A stretch of DNA of 64,000 nt, taken from Bryopsis sp. KO-2023 (lineage: Eukaryota > Chlorophyta > Ulvophyceae > Bryopsidales > Bryopsidaceae). The translations under genes and the position numbers were made by a program. The notes beneath the pieces are model-generated. The model saw only the letters and a program-made list of their open reading frames with translations. It was not told the origin of the DNA and made no database searches. Of the stretch, positions 1 to 11,009 are shown one piece after another. Within the stretch, counting starts at the first letter, position 1, and each line of letters opens with the position of its first letter. The stretch covers positions 9,191,001 to 9,255,000 of the forward strand of contig BSYQ01000001.1 of assembly GCA_030272585.1 (NCBI GenBank). The letters run 5' to 3'.

Positions 1-1
1 C

Positions 2-2192
2 GCATTCGAATCGTACATTTCGAGTTTGCCCACAGAGCTGGGATCTCCCGTTTTCTGGCCAGAATCAGACTTGCAAGGCATCGAAGGAACACAGTTGTGG
101 CAATCCTGTTTGGGATACAGGTACCCATGGAATTTCAAAAATGAAAGCATCCAACCATACGTGCTTTTCCACGATGCAGGTACCCGTAGAATGTGAAATG
201 AAAGGATCCAATTGGTGGTTGGCTGCCCACAGGAATTTGAGTCTGCCAAAACTTAAGCAGGGTTTTCCCTACCATCAAGATATATTTAAAGGTGGATTTC
301 CAGCAATGCAGTTCGTTTCTGCATGTGTAGGGATTTTTTTGCTCAGAAATTCAAGGATCTCCAGGCCACGGTGTTTGCCAGCAACCCCACAATCTTTGAT
401 CCTAGTGTGTTCACTTTCGAGGCGTTTTGTTGGGGGGTGGGGACGGTCAGAGCGAGAGTGCATCCTCCGCTCGATGGCAACGATGTTGCAATGGTTCCCA
501 TGGCAGACTTGGTGAGTTCACCAAAAAATTAAATTTCTCAACAAAACCAGGCAAGCAACTCGAGTATTGCTCCAGCAGGCTCCGTGGACAACCAATCGAC
601 ATTAGATGGGGTTTTCGAGTGATGGTGCCATTTCAAAGAGTGAGATGTCGATGTGGTTGGGATGCTTTTGCCACGATACTCATGAGGTGGTTTTTGCTTG
701 ATCCCAGTGATCCCTCCTTTCCAGGTGGTTCACTCACGGTTGGCGAACGTCACGTGGGAATTAAGCAGCGGCAATCTGCTTCGCAGAGAATCCAGCCTGG
801 TTTTGAAGACCACCAAGGAAATCGGACAAGGGCAAACTCTACAGATGGATTTCGGCCCAAATGCACTAGATGGGAAAATTGCCCTGGATTATGGGGTGGT
901 GGATGAATTTGTTCCCACAGTAGGTTCTCACGATTGCTCTAATCTTTTTTTGTGATTGTTGTTTTTTGCATTCGCAGACGTCCTCTCATACGCTTGTTGG
1001 GGAAAAAGAAGAAAAAGTATATCAGAAAAAGGTTCCTTGATGCGAAAAAGAAGACCGTGGAAAAATTGGAGCAAAGGCTTGATGTCGTTTCCTGTTTTGT
1101 AGGGTGGGTACTCTCTAACGATGAAGATCCCTGAAAATGACTCCTGCTTGGACGATAAATTGGACATTCTGGAGTTGCAGGGAATGGGCGAGTCCGTTAC
1201 ATTTGAGCTGGTTGCCGATGTGCCGCCTGCACCAGAATTTCTGGGATTCTTGAGGCTTTTGAACTGCTCAGGTGAATATGGGGTTGATCAACTGTGCCTC
1301 GCCTTGTTTCTTCTGGTCGTTTGGATAATTTTTGCTGATAATTTTTTTAATCCGTTACGTTTTATCTGTTTGAGAATTCACATAAGCATGGGTTTCCTGG
1401 GAGGCTTAAGATGCAACATATGGGGAAAAGGAAAAGACCAGATTTGCGTACATGTCCGATGAGCAAACTGGACAAGCGCCAGACCAGGCCCCCCCGTGGC
1501 TCATATATATATATATAAGAGATGGTGAAAAAGTGTAGAGTCAATGTCAATCTCTGTGTCTTTTTGTTGGCTATGATGCATCCAAGACTTGCTGTTGATC
1601 ATCTGGCGTTTGGCATTTGCATCGTCAGGTGATGATGCCTTTCATCTGGAAGCGTTGTTCAGAAACGATGCCTGGGACCACATGATGGAGCCTCTTTCTC
1701 AAACAAATGAGGAGATGCTGTGCGAGACAATGATTGGAGGATGTAAGGAAGCTCTGCGAGGGTATGAATCCATCCCCAAACGGTCAAAAGGAGCTGGCAA
1801 ACGGGAGGAGCTGTCCTGGCAGGTGAGAGGTCGGCGCAAAGATCTGGTGCTGGGGTGTTTGGAAGAATCATGTCCAGATGATCATATAACCGTGAAGTGT
1901 TTTTCCCCCTTCTCTTAGGTGTGCGATGGGGAGAGGGCTGGGCTTGAGTATGTGCTGCAGTGGTTTGAAGACCGAAAATCAAAGGTGGAATCTTTGGAGT
2001 TTTATGCCGAAAGGAGATTGAGGATGCTGAATCTCTTGGATGATGGTAAGATGAGATAATAATACACCCGCTGAACTGATTTTGTTCTTTTTTTCTTTCC
2101 AAAAGAAACATCAATCATTTTTCTAACAACTGGTGTGTTTGATGATGTGTCCTGCAGAGGGAAACAGCACGTTCGAGGATATGTTCACTTAG
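2..2192 (+). CDS. Rubisco LSMT-like SET-domain protein lysine methyltransferase (5' end outside the window)
   Basis: Exons 2-120, 331-511, 725-919, 978-1031 (or to 1016), 1103-1271, 1629-1822, 1919-2045 and 2158-2192 (TAG) join in phase and leave about 357 residues of the C-terminal part. The order of motifs follows the Rubisco large-subunit methyltransferase/SETD3-6 family. FWPESDLQGIEGTQL is the insert typical of LSMT, MADLVVHS stands at the NHS motif, KIALDYGVVDE holds the DYG catalytic block, and YSLTMKIPENDS opens the substrate-binding domain. The helical end (DAFHLEALFRNDAWDHM, YAERRLRMLNLL) also matches. Family members use AdoMet to methylate lysines on Rubisco, aldolase or other proteins. 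The Asn of the usual NHS motif is Val here. The end of exon 4 is uncertain because two GT donors keep the frame. The family call is firm; the substrate is unknown. Confidence 0.85.
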
Positions 2193-3060
2193 AAGACTTA
2201 TTGTTTTTTGGCACTGGTTTTGTTCGATTTTCTTGTACAGTTTTCTTTTAAGATTTGCGCGATATGGAATTTGTTTTTTGGCCAGTGAAAGTTATTGGGC
2301 ATAAGTTATGCCCAATAATATACAGCAACATCCTTGCAGGAAAAGATACCATTTTTTTGTCATGAAAGTTGTGCATCATTTCCTGATCATTAGTTGCAGC
2401 TGTCTTCCGCCACTCTCCTGCCCCACCCCTCTTCCGATCATTTCTCCTAAGAAGTGCTTCCAATTTCTTTCTCATCCCCTGCTTGGCAGCAAGTTTTCTT
2501 CTCTTCTTCCCCCCCCCCCCTTTTTCAGTTTTCAATATATATGCAGTGCTGTGGATATACGACTTCCCACATAACCGAACAGAACAAAGCTGTTGGGACT
2601 TCATCATTGAACTTCACCCAGAGCACCAACCTCCACTGGAGATTTTTCCACCCACAATTTGGAGAGACAAAAAAAACCTCGCTTTTTCTTCTACAAGAGC
2701 ATTTCATGCTCCAAAAGTGATCAGCAATTTTCATGGAGGATCCCAGCAACCAACTACATGGCATCACCAGCCCCCCACAAATTTCACCAATATCCACAAT
2801 ACCATCAACCCCCCAGCCTCCACCTCCTCCTATTTCAGCTAACAATGGCACCCGAATTTCTTTTTTTTTCTTCCTGAAAACCCCTCGTTTCTCAGTTTTT
2901 CAAAAACCATGCCAAAAGGGACTCAAGTTGAAGAGCAAGACAAGGGTTTTTTAGACGCCTCTCGACAGAAACACCTCCTTGTCCAAACGAGCTCCGATAC
3001 CACAAAACTCCACCCTGGCTTGGAACATTTCGAAATAAAACTGACAAAGAAATCCGCTGC
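2193..3060. other. Intergenic, convergent 3' ends of the SET gene and RPS26
   Basis: No gene seen. The stretch holds 3' UTR sequence of both neighbours, a run of ten C at about 2511-2520 and several A/T runs. The open frames here are low-complexity and show no splice or protein-family support. Confidence 0.6.
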
Positions 3061-3696
3061 TTAGGGACCTCTGGGGCCCCCCATCCTCTTCGGCGGCTCT
3101 CGCACACGCCTATCCCTGACACTCCTCACACGAACGACCTTGGAATGGATTGCCGCAGACACGCAGTAGTACACTTTCCTGTAAATCTTGGGAAGCTGGT
3201 ACTCTGCGCAGGGGGGGGCAAGTGAAACGAAACCAACAGAAATAAGAGACGCGCGCGTTTGAAGAAAAAAAAGAAAACAAGAAAATAATAATAGATAAAA
3301 CGACCGAGGGGGAGGGAGACCCAATGCCCAACTGAAAAAGTTGGATTAATTTGAGGAGCGAAGCCAGTTGGCGGAAAAGTCTTACCGGTGTAGACGCAGG
3401 CTTCTTGTATATCCCTGATGGCCGAGGCATCCACTATGTTCCTCACAATGAACCGCTTGATCGCTTTGTCTTTGGGCACCAGGACCCCAGACTGCTCGCA
3501 CCTCACGCGCTTGACCTGGATAACAGCCCACACCGGCGAATTAAAGCGGAACCACCCATCAGGAAAACGACAACGGAGACACCATCCCACAGCGAAACCG
3601 AGGAGGGATTGGGGAAGCTACGAAAACCGAAAACGACGAACGTACGTGACCGCGCCCTTTCTTAGCGCGACCATTGTTCCTCCTCTTTTTCGTCAT
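3061..3696 (-). CDS. RPS26: 40S ribosomal protein eS26
   Basis: Three exons on the minus strand: 3696-3646 (ATG), 3515-3386 and 3203-3061 (TAA), 107 residues. The start [17 protein letters not shown], then [16 protein letters not shown], and [19 protein letters not shown] are diagnostic of eS26, which sits at the mRNA exit channel of the small ribosomal subunit. The family normally binds zinc with four cysteines in two CxxC pairs. Here the first pair reads CEQS and the second CVSA, so one cysteine of each pair is missing. The C-terminus is also shorter than in yeast or human (119 and 115 residues). It runs divergently from the SNARE gene. The identification is certain; whether this is the main copy or a zinc-free paralogue cannot be told from the window. 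Confidence 0.95.
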
Positions 3697-3990
3697 GATT
3701 CAACGACCCCCCTCTCTCCAATCGCAAAAACCCGTTCGTCCAACACACGGAGCTCGGATCCCACAGGAGCTGATGGAATGAGAGTGGCAGTCATGCGCAG
3801 CCGGCCTTGAGCACGATACCAAGAAACACAGTCAACTGGTTGAGACGACCCCACTCTAGATGCAAAAATCAAACGGCAGAAACGGAGAATCGTGATTGAA
3901 CTGCCCCCCACTCGTCGCGCTTCCCTGAGCTAAACAAGTGGTTGGTTTCTGGCAGGAAGTGTTTCCGCACCGCGACCGAAACGCGCTCCG
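3697..3990. promoter_or_regulatory. Shared divergent promoter region of RPS26 (-) and the Qc-SNARE gene (+)
   Basis: The two start codons face away from each other across 294 bases, so both 5' UTRs and promoters must lie here or overlap. No TATA box stands out. The assignment is by position only. Confidence 0.5.
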
Positions 3991-5756
3991 ATGCCGTCGG
4001 GTAATCGTTTTGACTTTTTTTTCGTCCTTGAGATAACGGTTGCCGTAGATCCGGTTTGCATGATGTTCGCTCCTTTCTTCGCTCAGGCCTTCGTTTGGAT
4101 ACCGACGCTTGGCACAAGGATTATGAGCACGCCAAGCAGCTCGCGCAGGACATCACGGCGTTGATTCAAGTGCGTTGTTGCCGTGGGCTGTTTTACGATG
4201 TTGACGCTTCCTTGGCTCGCGAACCTCGAATTGACGCTTAAGCGGTGCTGATCGGCGATATCCCGACAGGAGCGCAATCTGAAGCACCCCGATGGTGGTC
4301 CACAAGGCTCCCGCATGACTGCCGCTGCCCGAAGAAAAATCGGGTCTCTTGGCACCGCTACTGATGCTTTGCAGGACCTCCTCGCATCCTCCAGAGACGT
4401 GTAGGTGGAACAAAGCTTATCAACGCCCAGAAACATTTCACATGACTGTTTCAGCAAGCCTGGGCATTGGAAACGATATTCTGAGTTCAAAGAGAATGGG
4501 CTGGACTGGTGGGATGCCTCAGTTTTTCCTGTCTTTGTGCAGCACTGACAACGAAAGAAACCGGAGGAGAGACATGGTCCGAGCTCTCAAAACCCAAAGA
4601 GAAAACCTGTTGCAAGCGTTGAAAAGAGAGCAAGCAGCTGTGAACAGGTAGGGATTTCTTTGTTTTGTTTTGAGAGCCTTATGAAACCTCTGCTCACCTC
4701 AGTTTGGGGTGATCGGGCAAGCACCAAGAATAACACAGTTACAACTAGGGAAGGAATTAATTTGGTTTGGATCATTCAAGTGGAAATTGAAACAACAAAG
4801 ATGGCAATGCAGAGAGTGGAGATATATTCTACTGCAATAGTTTTTTGGTTGAGTGATAAAATTCAGGTCGATGTGTTTAAGAATACAAAAGAAGAAAAAA
4901 AAAAGATTGAAGCATTATGCTCACTGTTGTTAGAACCGAAGAATCGATGTGTAAGTTTTCAACGATATATTCGAAATTGAATGGTTTTGGGGTGATTTGA
5001 GCAGAGCATCTTTGCTGGATGGTGGCGTTGGAGGCCGCGCGGGCCCGCCACGAGAAACGGATCAAACTGCAGCTCTCGAAAATCATCAACTGATCGGATT
5101 GCAAACACAAGTCATGCGGCAGCAGGACCAGGAATTGGAACAGATGGAAGAAGCAGTCCATAACACAAAGGTGCCTTGAAACTTGTGCTCTTTTTTTTTT
5201 TTTTATACCGGGGGTCCCAGGCAGTTGATGACATGTGAAGGCTCACAAAAAAATCATTGCTTGAATCAACATATGAAGTGAGCCGGTTGTCGCTTTGTTT
5301 GGCTGTCAGTGAAGTGCAGTCAGGCAGATTTTACACAATGCTGTTCTCTTTCTTTAATCAAATAATACTTGTGCATAATCAATGTCACCAAGATCAACTT
5401 TTTGTGTCACATACTCCTCCGCTAAAAAATATATATTATAATGAAAATAATAATAATAATAAAATCTCCCTTTCATCGCTTTACATTTTTTTTTCTTTGT
5501 TTCAAATGTATCTTTTGAATTTTTGCTGCAGCATGTTGCAAATGCCATTAATGAGGAGGTCGACCTCCAAATCAGACTCTTGGATAACTTGGAGGAAGAG
5601 GTGGATGTGGTGCACAGTCGAATGGGTGCAGCCGCCAAACGAGTAAAAACCGTGCTCACGCAGTCATCGGAATGCCGGACGTGGTCTATTGTGCTGTTGC
5701 TGGTAGTGGTGCTCGTGGCAGTCAGCGTATTTGCTTTTAAACACCTGTTCAAGTAG
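3991..5756 (+). CDS. Qc-SNARE of the SYP5 / syntaxin-8 type
   Basis: Six exons: 3991-4000, 4087-4169, 4270-4400, 4543-4647, 5005-5170 and 5532-5756 (TAG), 239 residues. The first exon is only ten bases (ATGCCGTCGG) and is supported by phase and by homology just after it (DAWHKDYEHAKQLAQDI). The N-terminal helices include ARRKIGSLGTATDALQDLL. The SNARE helix runs from about residue 125 to 210, with HVANAINEEVDLQIRLLDNL carrying the probable zero-layer Gln near residue 178. A single C-terminal membrane anchor (SIVLLLVVVLVAVSVFAF) ends the protein. Members of this group work in fusion at late endosomes and the vacuole, as one helix of a four-helix SNARE bundle. V-ATPase D and a CAX antiporter, also usually vacuolar, lie downstream, but there is no sign of co-transcription. 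Confidence 0.9.
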
Positions 5757-6348
5757 CCAGAGATATTCAAGAAGTGGAAAAAAAAAGAAAGAAGAGAGAG
5801 AGAGATGGAAAAGAAAAAGCCATGCTAAGTCTCGAAACTCAAGTGGTCTGCTCGGTGCTGGCTCTGTTGGGTCAAAAATTTGCAGTTTTGCATGTTTTTT
5901 TTGTTTTGTTTTCTTCTTCGTGCTGAGGGGGAAAAATGCACCCATGAGTTATTGAGTTCTTAAATTAGTAAAAGGGGGGGGTCCTGAGTTGTGCAACACC
6001 TGGGTTTAGGTTTTGCAGATTTGTTGAGGCAGCGCAGGAAAGCGTGAAAAAAAAAACTGGGGGGAAAAATGCATCTGGGGTGATGGGGTTATTCTTGGAG
6101 TTTGCCTTTGGTGGCGAAAGGAAATGTGTAAAAATGTAGTTGGGATCTCAGGAGCAAGATTCAATGGGCAATAACCCGTGTTGATGTGGATGGGGTTGTA
6201 AACTTGATTGAAGAAACGATTCTTGACAATTTCTTGATTCTTGAAAAAATTTCCACCCCAGTTCTCATTTGTTCACTATGTGATGGCCCAATTCCCGCTG
6301 GGATGCTTCATTGGAGCACAAATCTTGCGAGGAAGCTTCCTCGAATGT
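5757..6348. other. Intergenic, 3' side of the SNARE gene
   Basis: A/T- and G-run-rich sequence holding the SNARE 3' UTR. No gene or RNA seen. Confidence 0.5.
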
Positions 6349-6350
6349 AC

Positions 6351-6534
6351 CGTAAATGGGGTAATTTCTGCGTTGGACTAATTTTTGCGAGTAGGAAAAA
6401 TCGCAAAAATTAGTGTCGCAAAAATTGGGTTCCTAAACCCTGGGCCCTTTGCGACCTGATTGAATCGCAAAAATTAGTGTCGCAAAAATAAAACACGCGA
6501 AAGTTCATGCGCGCAAACATTACCCCATTTACGG
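6351..6534. mobile_element. Stowaway-like (Tc1/mariner type) MITE, about 184 bases
   Basis: The ends are perfect 16-base inverted repeats, CCGTAAATGGGGTAAT at 6351 and its complement ending at 6534. Each end is flanked by TA, the usual Tc1/mariner target duplication. The interior holds two copies of a 24-base direct repeat containing AAAAATTAGTGTCGC (near 6405 and 6468). There is no coding capacity, so it would need a transposase from elsewhere. Confidence 0.75.
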
Positions 6535-6594
6535 TATATCTTTTTTGCTTCCTCTTCGTCATATTAATCTCATACCTCGCACGACACTAACGCC

Positions 6595-6823
6595 ATGAGC
6601 CGCCACAAAGCTCGCAACTCCCACTGTGCGACATCCAAACAGCACGGTTCGGTTAAGGAAAGTGCAGCAACGTGTGCGGCAACTGTACTGTGTCTGTCGG
6701 GCCTGGTACTCCGGTTCAAAGGACGGATACCTTTCTTTCTCGAGAACGCGTCTAGAGTTTCCAGCCTCAGGAGTCCTCGACGTGTGAAGACTTCAAACTT
6801 TACTGGAACAGAACAGAGCGAAG
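6595..6823 (+). other. Probable 5' non-coding exon of the next gene
   Basis: A GC-rich stretch ends in a good donor (GCGAAG|GTAAG at 6824) that could splice to the acceptor at 7137. An ATG at 6595 opens a frame, but it is out of phase with the frame that continues through the five downstream exons. The transcription start is unknown. Confidence 0.35.
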
Positions 6824-7137
6824 GTAAGAAGCCCCCTCTCACCCCGAAAGCAAGCCGATGTCTGCCTTGTCCCCGAGCAGGGATTCTTCGGTGCGCCCTG
6901 TGTGCGGCAATTTGCTGTCGACCACAGAGGGTCTTGATAAAGCTGTTTTCGTTGAGAAAGGTGCCACTTGGCTCGTGGGAAGCATCATTTTGGGGTCGAA
7001 GCGCGTCCGTTTCCGGGGGGGGGGGCGTGAGCTGGTTTCTTGGGTCTCCCTTGTGCAAGGAAACACATGTGTTTGACCTAAACCGTGATATTTCGAATTA
7101 TGACTAATCGGCACCACCAATCTGTTTTTCGTTGCAG

Positions 7138-8720
7138 ATGAACTGTGTTTCGGCGTGTGTGAGAAAGTGGCTTCTATGCTGCTTTCCGCACGAGGAGGAA
7201 AGCGAGTCCTGTATCGCAGATGCAGAGTCGAGGTAGTTTATGAGGCTGTATAGGGGTTTGGCATTGATGTTAGGGAACAGTTGAACATATTTGAATGTCA
7301 CTTTGCAAAGTGAAATTGGACAATTGTCCAATGCCAAAGTTGAGTCGATGTTTTTTTGGTGGTTGTAACAGACAAGGGCAAGACAAAAAGGAGGTGGCCA
7401 TGGGAGCCATATCACTGACCGCTTCCACAGGCCTGCTTTCCCATGGCCCAGGTATAGATAAAATGTTTTTTTTTATGTTTTTTTTTTTTTTTGAGAAACC
7501 CTGTCACCCTCAAAAATAGTACGTCATTTCAGTGATTTTCAGTGAGCAGGAAGGGACTGAAAATTGATCAAGCTGCAAAGTCTCAGTTACAAAACAGGCC
7601 TGGTATGGAGAGGGTAGTTTTTTGGAACATCTGTGGGACCTGGCTCAAGAAAATGCCTGAATTCTGTTGCAATCAATCGACCTCCAGCAAGGGCTTTTTT
7701 TCTCTTTTGGTTGATGGAATGCTAATTGATATCATGGTGTTCCAAAGCAGGATTCCTGAGCCCTCCGCAAACGGTGAGCTTGACAGCCACCGACACTCCA
7801 TCCCCCCTTGGATCCTCGGACAGCAGTTCCGAAGGATCCGATGTCAGTCAGGGGGCTCGGGCCATGATGGACCCTGAAGCGGACAGATTGGCCAATGTGG
7901 TGGATGTTACCCATCTCATTGCCGATCTAATGCTTGATGGGACGAGGCCAGCAATGGGAGGTCAGCCGTATCACGAAGGCAACCTCGAAACCAGTTTGCA
8001 TCTCCTCCAGGGTTGCTCCAGGTTGGTGTCGATGATGTTGATCTTTTGTTGTGAAAGTTGCTTTGAGAAGCTGGTGATAGTCCTCCAAGTGTGACCTGGC
8101 TTTTTCCTGTCACTGAAATTCCTATCCAATATCAACCATCGATATGAATGTGTTCACACAATGCAAAATATGCCAAGTGCAACCCTTTGCACAGAAACAG
8201 GCATTCGGATGTCCAGACGCACTTTTCAGTGCTTGTGTGTTTTGCAGAGCATCCATACCGCAGCCAGAAGATTTCGACTACCGGAGGAATCTGACGGACC
8301 GACAGGGTGGCTCCTTTGACAGCAGCCCATCTCCTGCAGTGAGTATTACAGTTTTTCTCTGTGTAAATTTTACCAGACTGACTGTTCACTCGAAGGGTGG
8401 TTAGCACCCCTTGAGTTAGTTCATGGATTTAATTGCAAAAAATTGAAATTGGCATTGAGATCTGTGGGGCGCATTGAGGAATTTTCAATTTTTTTGGTCA
8501 CTGGGTTCTGTGTCCCAATCTTGTCTGTCGAGTGGAACTCATTTCATCTGCTGCTGGTGAAATATAAATGGAAAAAATAAGTGAATGAATGATTAAAAAG
8601 ATGTTTGATGGTGAGAGTGGGGTATTGAAAATCAATGCTTTTGTTCTTTCTGAATTTTTGCAGAACGAGTGGTGGTACCGGAGTGAGGAGAATTTCAGCT
8701 TCTTTTCCGGCCAGTTTTGA
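7138..8720 (+). CDS. Unrecognised 197-residue protein with Cys-rich N-terminus
   Basis: Five exons join in phase: 7138-7232, 7372-7451, 7751-8021, 8248-8338 and 8664-8720 (TGA). The ATG lies directly after a splice acceptor (GTTGCAG|ATG), which implies an upstream non-coding exon. The protein begins MNCVSACVRKWLLCCF, with four cysteines in the first 15 residues beside an acidic HEEESES stretch, a pattern compatible with palmitoyl anchoring. A Ser/Thr/Pro-rich part follows, then a likely helix (MMDPEADRLANVVDVTHLI). The C-terminus is aromatic and acidic (NEWWYRSEENFSFFSGQF). I recognise no family. Consistent splice phases across four introns argue that it is a real gene. Function unknown. Confidence 0.65.
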
Positions 8721-11009
8721 GGAGGAGCTCTGGTGCAAGGCTGGCATGAAGAAACAGCCACAAATATTTGGCAGGGAATTTGTGGAGAAAAATTGGGTTC
8801 AGGTTACAAATTGACACCTGAAAATAGATTAAAAAAATAGAAAAGAAAAAAACAAAACAAAAAAAAAAAAGCAGAGAAAAAAAAAAAAAAAGAGTGGCGG
8901 GCAAGCAGACAAAAACAATTAGAGATATCAGGTGAATTTTGTAACAGGAAAATGAAAAAAAAGGGGGAGGGGAGGGGGGGGGGGGTCTAAAAATTGAGAA
9001 AACTGAAAAAAAAAGGGGAAAATTAGAAAAAAAAAGGGAGGGGGGGCTTGTATTCTAAAAATAGAGTGAACTGTTACATCAGCAAGACTGATACAACAAT
9101 AAGAAGTTGAAAGAGACGATTTCACACAATTTTTTTGTTTGGAAAATTCTTAGGAAAAAATCAGAAAAGAAAAAAAAAGAGTGGCGGAATGGAGGGGAAA
9201 AAAAAATGAAAAAAAAACAAAAAAAAGCAGCTAAACAAGTGTTGCGTGGGGAAAACATTTGCATCATACTGTGAGAAGGATTTCGAAGATCTGCTTGCCA
9301 GGGAAAATGAGTGAGAGAGAATTATGCATCAGCCAGCAAGGTGAATCCACTTCCTTTTCGTTTTTTTCTTATTTTTGGCATAGACAAAAGTAAGGATTAC
9401 TGGCTTTCTGTTGTTCATTTGTTGATTTGTTTCATTGAAAGTGCGGAGCCGCCTTTCATTATGGATGAAAGAGCTTTTGGCTCTGATTTGAATTTTTGGT
9501 AGGGATTGGGATCCAGGGGATTGAGTCCCTATCCAATATGTATGTGTGTGGAATCTGGGGGGGGGGGGGGTTATATGCAAAGGAAGGAAAAAAGAAAAAA
9601 AACTGTTGATAGTTTATATGGAGGGAATTGGTGTTCAATTGGGTGCCTCTTTTTGGAGCCTCTTTTTTTCAGACGATTGGTTGAAAGTGAAGCCAAGGCA
9701 ATCCATTCATGTTTCTGAATGTTTATTAAAATGGAAATTTGGGGGGGGGGGTCCCTGTTGGAGGGTATTTGTGTAAAATTGGGATGCGGGTGGATAGAGA
9801 AAGACAGGAAAAAAGAGGGAGTAGGGTCTATATGATAGGTCTAAGGAAGGAAAAAAAGAAAAAAAAAACTGTTGACAGTTTATATGGAGGGAATCGGTGT
9901 TCAATTGGGTGAGGCGATGAAAACTGCTGGTGGTGTTTTGAAAGGAAGGTATTATTTCCCTGGATTATACATGCGATAGGTTTCAGAAAAAAGAATGACA
10001 ATTGCCTGGAGGGGGATCCTAGTTTATGATTTTGTTAAAAAAAAAGAAAGAAAACAGATGGTAGACCCTTGGAAAAAGAAGGATTGGATTTCTGGAGAAA
10101 AAATTCTTTTTTTTTAGTTTCTCGCTGAAAAAAATGATTCTCTTTGTTTAAGTTTTCTATCAGCTGAATTTTTAATTTTCTGCTTTGTCTTTTTTGCCGA
10201 AAAGGGGTTGCTATGAAATTTGGGAATCGGGCAGAAGAGTTAATATAGGATGGGACTCCTTGTGTTGATATTTTTTTTTTCCTCCAGAAAAAGATAAAAT
10301 AAAAACAATCTTGAGGGGATTTATGGAAATTGGGGAAATGGATAGAACTGAATGATCAAGTCTCAACTTGTATGTATATATGTCACATGTAAAAACGCGG
10401 TTCCTCAGTCGTTTTCAGCAGCAAGGGAGATAAACTATGGACCGGCTTTCTTCGATCGTACATTCAAAAAATTATTGCATTGGAGTCTGGATTTGAAGCA
10501 CCATGAATCAATTATTGGACATTGGCTCTGAGTGTAAAACTCCACTCCATCTTGCATCGAACCTGCGGGTCAGACAGGGGAACAATGCTTGCATGTGTTT
10601 TCACGCTGGGGTCCACGTGATGTGTATGAGAATGGAGCCCAACAGCGCCCATGAGAGGACAACAGCTGGACCCACTCCAAATCCTGCAGAAGGTGGAGCT
10701 GCGATTTTTTTTGAGCTCGCGGCCGCAACTTTGAACAGTAAGCGACGAAAATCGTGCTTTGCCAAGGGTGCAGCTTACCTCCCCGTCGGCAGTCAGCTCT
10801 TCTACCTTATTTCGTTGGGAAAGACCAAAAAAAACAACAGAAAGTGTTGTGAAATCTTGTGCTGACGCCGTCCCCCTTTTTTGTTTTTGAAGGGTCGCCA
10901 CACCAAAGCACTGGGTCGGTTAAGAAACGAAATCCAAATCTTCGCCCCTCCCCACACCATCCAACAGAGATACTTCCTGGTTTTTGTTTTTCGCTCCTTT
11001 TTTTAGAGG
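8721..11009. other. Long gene-poor intergenic stretch
   Basis: Low-complexity A-, G- and GA-rich DNA (dense A and G runs at 8850-9260) between two plus-strand genes. It holds a degenerate direct duplication (see the separate repeat entry). The open frame at 10503-10865 shows no recognisable family and is not supported. The last few hundred bases presumably hold the V-ATPase D promoter. Confidence 0.55.
9590..9911. repeat. Degenerate direct repeat, two copies about 266 bases apart
   Basis: A block near 9590-9645 containing CTGTTGATAGTTTATATGG recurs near 9857-9911 as CTGTTGACAGTTTATATGG. The two agree over about 50 bases with a few changes, and both are preceded by purine runs. This looks like a local tandem duplication in non-coding DNA. 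Confidence 0.6.

Noticed and set aside
6595-7107. 170-codon frame starting at the ATG at 6595
   Set aside because: Runs past a strong donor at 6824, and its frame is out of phase with the supported downstream exons. Better read as a 5' non-coding exon.
10503-10865. 120-codon plus-strand frame upstream of V-ATPase D
   Set aside because: No recognisable domain and no matching splice sites into V-ATPase D, which starts cleanly at 11010.
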